Notes under the pieces: model-generated
Told to the model about the DNA's origin: nothing
What the model saw: the letters and a program-made list of their open reading frames with translations, nothing else
Databases searched by the model: none
From: Amaranthus tricolor
Lineage: Eukaryota; Streptophyta; Magnoliopsida; Caryophyllales; Amaranthaceae
DNA length: 64,000 nucleotides
Reading direction: 5' to 3'
NCBI RefSeq assembly: GCF_026212465.1
Contig: NC_080048.1
Location: forward strand, 37,476,375 to 37,540,374
Position numbers and translations under genes: made by a program
Part shown: in pieces, positions 60,600 through 64,000 of the stretch
Numbering within the stretch: the stretch's first letter is position 1
Layout: the number at the start of each line of letters is the position of its first letter

Positions 60600-60960
60600 A
60601 TCCCACAATAGCTATTTACCCGTGACATAATTGGTGGCACAAATTTTTTTTGTCACGATAAATATTTACATGTGACATAATTTTTGGTACAAGTTTATGT
60701 TTGCCACAAAAAGATTTCTCGTGGCATGATTTGTGGCGCAAGTGCCTGTTTGCCACGATATTAATTTATCCGTGGCACAAGTTTTTATTTGCCACGATAT
60801 ATATTTACCCGTGGCATAATTTGTGGCACAAGTGCATCTTTGCCACGATTATATTTACTCGTGGCAAAAATTTTGGGTATAATTGTGATAATGTCTTGAA
60901 ATCTATTTTTCTTGTGGCAAGATCAAAACTTGCCACAGATTTTGAATTCCTGTGGCATAA
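60600..60960. repeat. CACTA subterminal repeats
   Basis: At least five tandem units of the type cgtggcataatttgtggcac ... tttgccacgatatatattta, about 45-60 bases each. gtggca and tgccac alternate, so each unit is itself a weak inverted repeat. Confidence 0.8.
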
Positions 60961-60994
60961 TTAGTAGCACAAGTCACGATTTGAAGTAGTGGTG

Positions 60995-61167
60995 GCAAGG
61001 GGTGTTGTCGACATAAAATATACAAAGGTTGAAAATTATCAATAGTATGGATTATTCAGAGCAGATGGGCAATAAATGAGATTATTGAAGATAATTTTAT
61101 TTATAAATAATTATACTAAAGTCTTAATCCCTATATTTGAAAATGATATTTATGAACAATATATTTT
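60995..61167. other. Short unassigned stretch
   Basis: 61020-61080 (gttgaaaattatcaatagta...gagcagatgggcaataaatg) recalls the ends of the TIC100-intron MITE. No gene. Confidence 0.3.
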
Positions 61168-61446
61168 TGTTAAGGAACTAACTCAAACTTATGATTATAG
61201 TTCAAGAATATGTTATGTATTTTATCACGCCCCTCTTATACAAGATTTATTTGTGCTAGAAGTGTAGATGTAGCACATGCATGCACACTAGATATTCCAC
61301 TTGAAATGATAAGGGTGGATGTGATTCGAACCTGTGACCTCCCATTACGTTGACTTCTGATACCATGTTAAGGATCCAAATCAACCAAAAAGCTTAAGCA
61401 TATGATTATAGCTCTAGGATATGCTATATACTCTATCACTTTTAAA
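61168..61446 (-). mobile_element. Miniature LTR element (TRIM), second family
   Basis: On the minus strand a primer site TGGTATCAGAAG (61365-61354) directly follows an LTR that starts, on the plus strand, with tgttaaggatcc (61366). A related direct repeat starts tgttaaggaac at 61168. Both LTR copies share atgattatag-tc-a-gatatg-tatgta and end near tatcac. LTRs are about 75-80 bases and the internal part about 120 bases, without coding capacity. Confidence 0.6.
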
Positions 61447-61656
61447 TTATTGTTGGTTCAAGAATCAAATCCTCCAGTACGGTGGTAATTGCCCAGGAGC
61501 ATAAAGAAGCAAACGTGTGGCATAGTGGATTATGGTTATAGCCCTATGATATGATATATACTCTTATGAGTAAGCTTAGATATATATGAGCCATTAGAAT
61601 CACCAAATCGTCCAATTATTCAGCCATGCTATAATAAGCACGTGTGAGCACATGTG

Positions 61657-61960
61657 TGACAACTGATCTTATCCGGGTAAGTGAACTAAAAAATACTAAT
61701 GAGGGTTGCGAATTGGCCCTATACAAACCAACATAAGCCTTTTGTAGTGCATTCTTCCTTATTCATGCATGCATGTCTTGAGAACATCTCAAAAGTTTTC
61801 TCATCCTAAAATTATTTCATTCATATTACGCACGCTTAACAATAATAGAGTTTTCAACAAATGAGCTTAAATTCTTGAAAAGAATCAACCCCTAACATAC
61901 ACGAGTATTACTATCAATCTAGTTTCAATCCAGGGCGTTAATACAATCTTGAGGTGGACA
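61657..61960 (-). mobile_element. Cassandra-like TRIM LTR, second copy
   Basis: It aligns along its length with 6908-7170: acaaaccaacataagcctttt, then cacgcttaa (RC TTAAGCGTG at 61839-61831), then gagtatt-actatcaatct. The 5S-like block is more decayed than in the first copy. Only one LTR plus a little internal sequence is recognisable. Confidence 0.5.
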
Positions 61961-64000
61961 AGCCAGGGGCTTGTCGTGAAGGCTGCTCAAGCGAGAAAAA
62001 TGTTAAGTACAAGATTGTCTATTTCTATAAAAAAATTTTAAACAAGTAAATAGATTATCTGTCATAAAGATAAAAGAAAAAATCCTGAACCAGTTAGTTA
62101 ACTTGAAATTGAAAACAACTAATAATTAAGAACACTAAAATTGAGTGTATGCTTTCTAATCAAATCTTTGGGATTGAATGCTATATGCTTATAATGGTTA
62201 TTGTCGTTATTTGTGAACATTACACCTTGGTCTCCATCATCACATATTGTCTCCTTTCTTCCTCTTTTCTTTTGTGCTTTTTTGCCTTTATTTTACACCT
62301 TTTATTTTCCTCCCTTTTTGGCCAATCCTTTTTCTCTTTACAACTATTTAATTATAATTTTCAACGTTGAGTTTGTTATTACTTTCTAAAATAATAAATT
62401 ATTAGAATAAAGTCAATAAACATACTAAAAAAGGGTCATACTCTAATCTCTTTTCATGTTAGGTCTAATGAGTCCTATGATTGCACCAAAGACTCATGTA
62501 ATCTCTTTGCCTTTAAACTCTAATTACTTTTCCTAATTATTTTTGGATACTTTTTTAAGTAGAGGCTTATAGATTAAGTAGAGGAAAAAAAAATTATTGA
62601 AAAGAGTAATAAGAATCAAATTTAAGATAATATTTAAAGAAAATAACATATTTTACAATTGAAATAAGACTCAATTTTGAATTTTTATGCTCTTAAAAAG
62701 GTGCTTTATTACTTATCAAAGAATGTTATTCCATAAATTGCTCAATATCCAATGATGGTAGGTACTAGGTAGGTAATATTTAGTGAATTTCACCATCAGT
62801 TGTGTTTGGCAAACGACTAAATTACTAGTAGCTGATAGCATGTTGAAGTAGTTGCTTTTAACAATTGATTTTGAATCCGGTACTCAAAGCAACTTGTTAA
62901 AAAATAGCTTACTTATAACAAACAGTTGTTACAACAAACTAATTTAACAATAACAAGCATTAGATGGTTTGACCATTTAATTTTATATTTGTGCTTAATA
63001 AGCACTATTAGTTCAATAACTATTTTACCAAACACTCGCATTGTTTTATTTTAATTGTGGTTATAATAGATATAGATATAGATAACTAGATAGTTAATAT
63101 TATTTATACATGTTAACTAGGAAACTTACATTTTATGTTTTTATGTTAGCAAACTCATAGGGACACACGAAGTATCAATATGTTTTACACTCATATTTAG
63201 TGTTTTTATGATAATTAATACATCTCCTTTTATTATGACTATATTTTTTGTTTCCTTTTGTACTTAATGAAATATTATTTGTTGAAATTAACTCATTAAC
63301 TATAATTTTTTAGAAGAATTAAGCTAAAATTTTGCTAAATCAATTGATTCAAGGTTTTGCAAACATAGCCTAAGATTAATCTTGTTATAATATGTCACGT
63401 GTTTACTTTTGGGATTAATGAACATAAACATGTTGCATATACATGAAGCATTTTTATGTATGGCATATACTACGTACTCTGTCTAACATGGAGATTAAAA
63501 ATTGATGAGTATAGTTTAAATAAGGGGATCTTTGAAAATAAAAAAAAAATAAAGTAAAAATGGTGGAACAATATTAAAAATAAAAATGGCAAATTAATTG
63601 GATGGATAAAAATGTGAAAAAAGGACAAATTAAGTAAGATATAGTGAGTTTATAGTCTTCATAACGGTTAGCAATTGTTCAAGCAAGAGCAGCCAAGTAT
63701 TAGGCTTTTATGATAAAAAAAATTGGCTTTTGGGTTCATATTTTTATTGAATTTTGTCTTTAATAATTGTATTTTACAAATGACTTTTTAGTCAAATGAA
63801 AAGTTAGTTTTTGGCTTGATAACCTACTTATTCCTGATAAATAGCCATTATTCAATATAGAATTTACCAAATATCTTCTTAAACAGTTGACTTATTTAAC
63901 TAACTTAAAAATTAACAAATATAATCAATACTTTCGACTGATTAAATATGCTAACTAAAAAAATTTAATGGCAATATTAATTTACCAAACACATCATAAT
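61961..64000. other. AT-rich tail of the window
   Basis: No gene, RNA or element was recognised. Short open frames at 62149-62389 lack family features. Confidence 0.5.

Larger units (their letters stand above)
58934..60991. mobile_element. Non-autonomous CACTA (En/Spm) element, complete
   Basis: The left end CACTACTACAAATCATCAC and right end gtgacttg-type (CACTACTTCAAATCGTGAC on the minus strand) match in the first 14 bases with one difference. A 3-base duplication GTG is present at 58931-58933 and 60992-60994. Subterminal regions are full of gtggca/tgccac motifs in both orientations, as expected for transposase-binding repeats. The element is 2,058 bases without transposase, and carries a tRNA-derived SINE-like head and TTA-rich arrays. 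Confidence 0.88.

Overview
This window is nuclear DNA from a flowering plant, most likely a eudicot. It is AT-rich, its genes carry GT-AG introns, three of its proteins look plastid-targeted, and it holds a pentatricopeptide-repeat (PPR) gene, Stowaway-like, Mutator-like and CACTA elements, TRIM elements and a Copia retrotransposon. The species cannot be read from the sequence with confidence.

Gene-rich left part (1-35.5 kb), from left to right: the 5' two thirds of TIC100 (minus strand, running off the left edge), an intronless P-class PPR gene (plus), an arogenate dehydratase gene (ADT, minus), a probable 2-carboxy-D-arabinitol-1-phosphatase gene (CA1Pase, minus, nine exons), and the ribosome-biogenesis gene RLP24 (minus). 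Three of these (TIC100, ADT, CA1Pase) are, as I recall the locus numbers, consecutive neighbours in Arabidopsis (At5g22640, At5g22630, At5g22620), so this looks like an ancient conserved gene block with a PPR gene lying inside it. TIC100 belongs to plastid protein import, ADT to plastid phenylalanine synthesis and CA1Pase to Rubisco regulation: all plastid jobs, but no joint pathway is implied.

Middle (36-51 kb): a small gene resembling NUCLEAR FUSION DEFECTIVE 6 (NFD6-like, plus) starts at 38030. Its second intron or 3' region contains an unusual palindromic Copia composite (38987-44759) with two LTRs in opposite orientation, and the gene is bracketed by two copies of one Mutator-like MITE with perfect 9-base target duplications. 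An eight-unit minisatellite built on a CTCCATTAATGGAG palindrome follows at 46.3 kb.

Right part (51-64 kb): no protein gene recognised. It holds a tandem pair of MITEs, microsatellites, a complete 2.06-kb non-autonomous CACTA element with a 3-base target duplication (carrying a SINE-like head and simple-sequence arrays), a miniature LTR element, and a second copy of a Cassandra-like TRIM whose LTR carries 5S-rRNA-like sequence. The first copy of that TRIM, near 7 kb, sits between two long inverted tandem-repeat arms.

Most intergenic space is transposon debris. No CRISPR array, bacterial operon or clearly new protein system is present; the most unusual items are structural (the palindromic Copia, the inverted repeat arrays around the TRIM, and the MITE pair).
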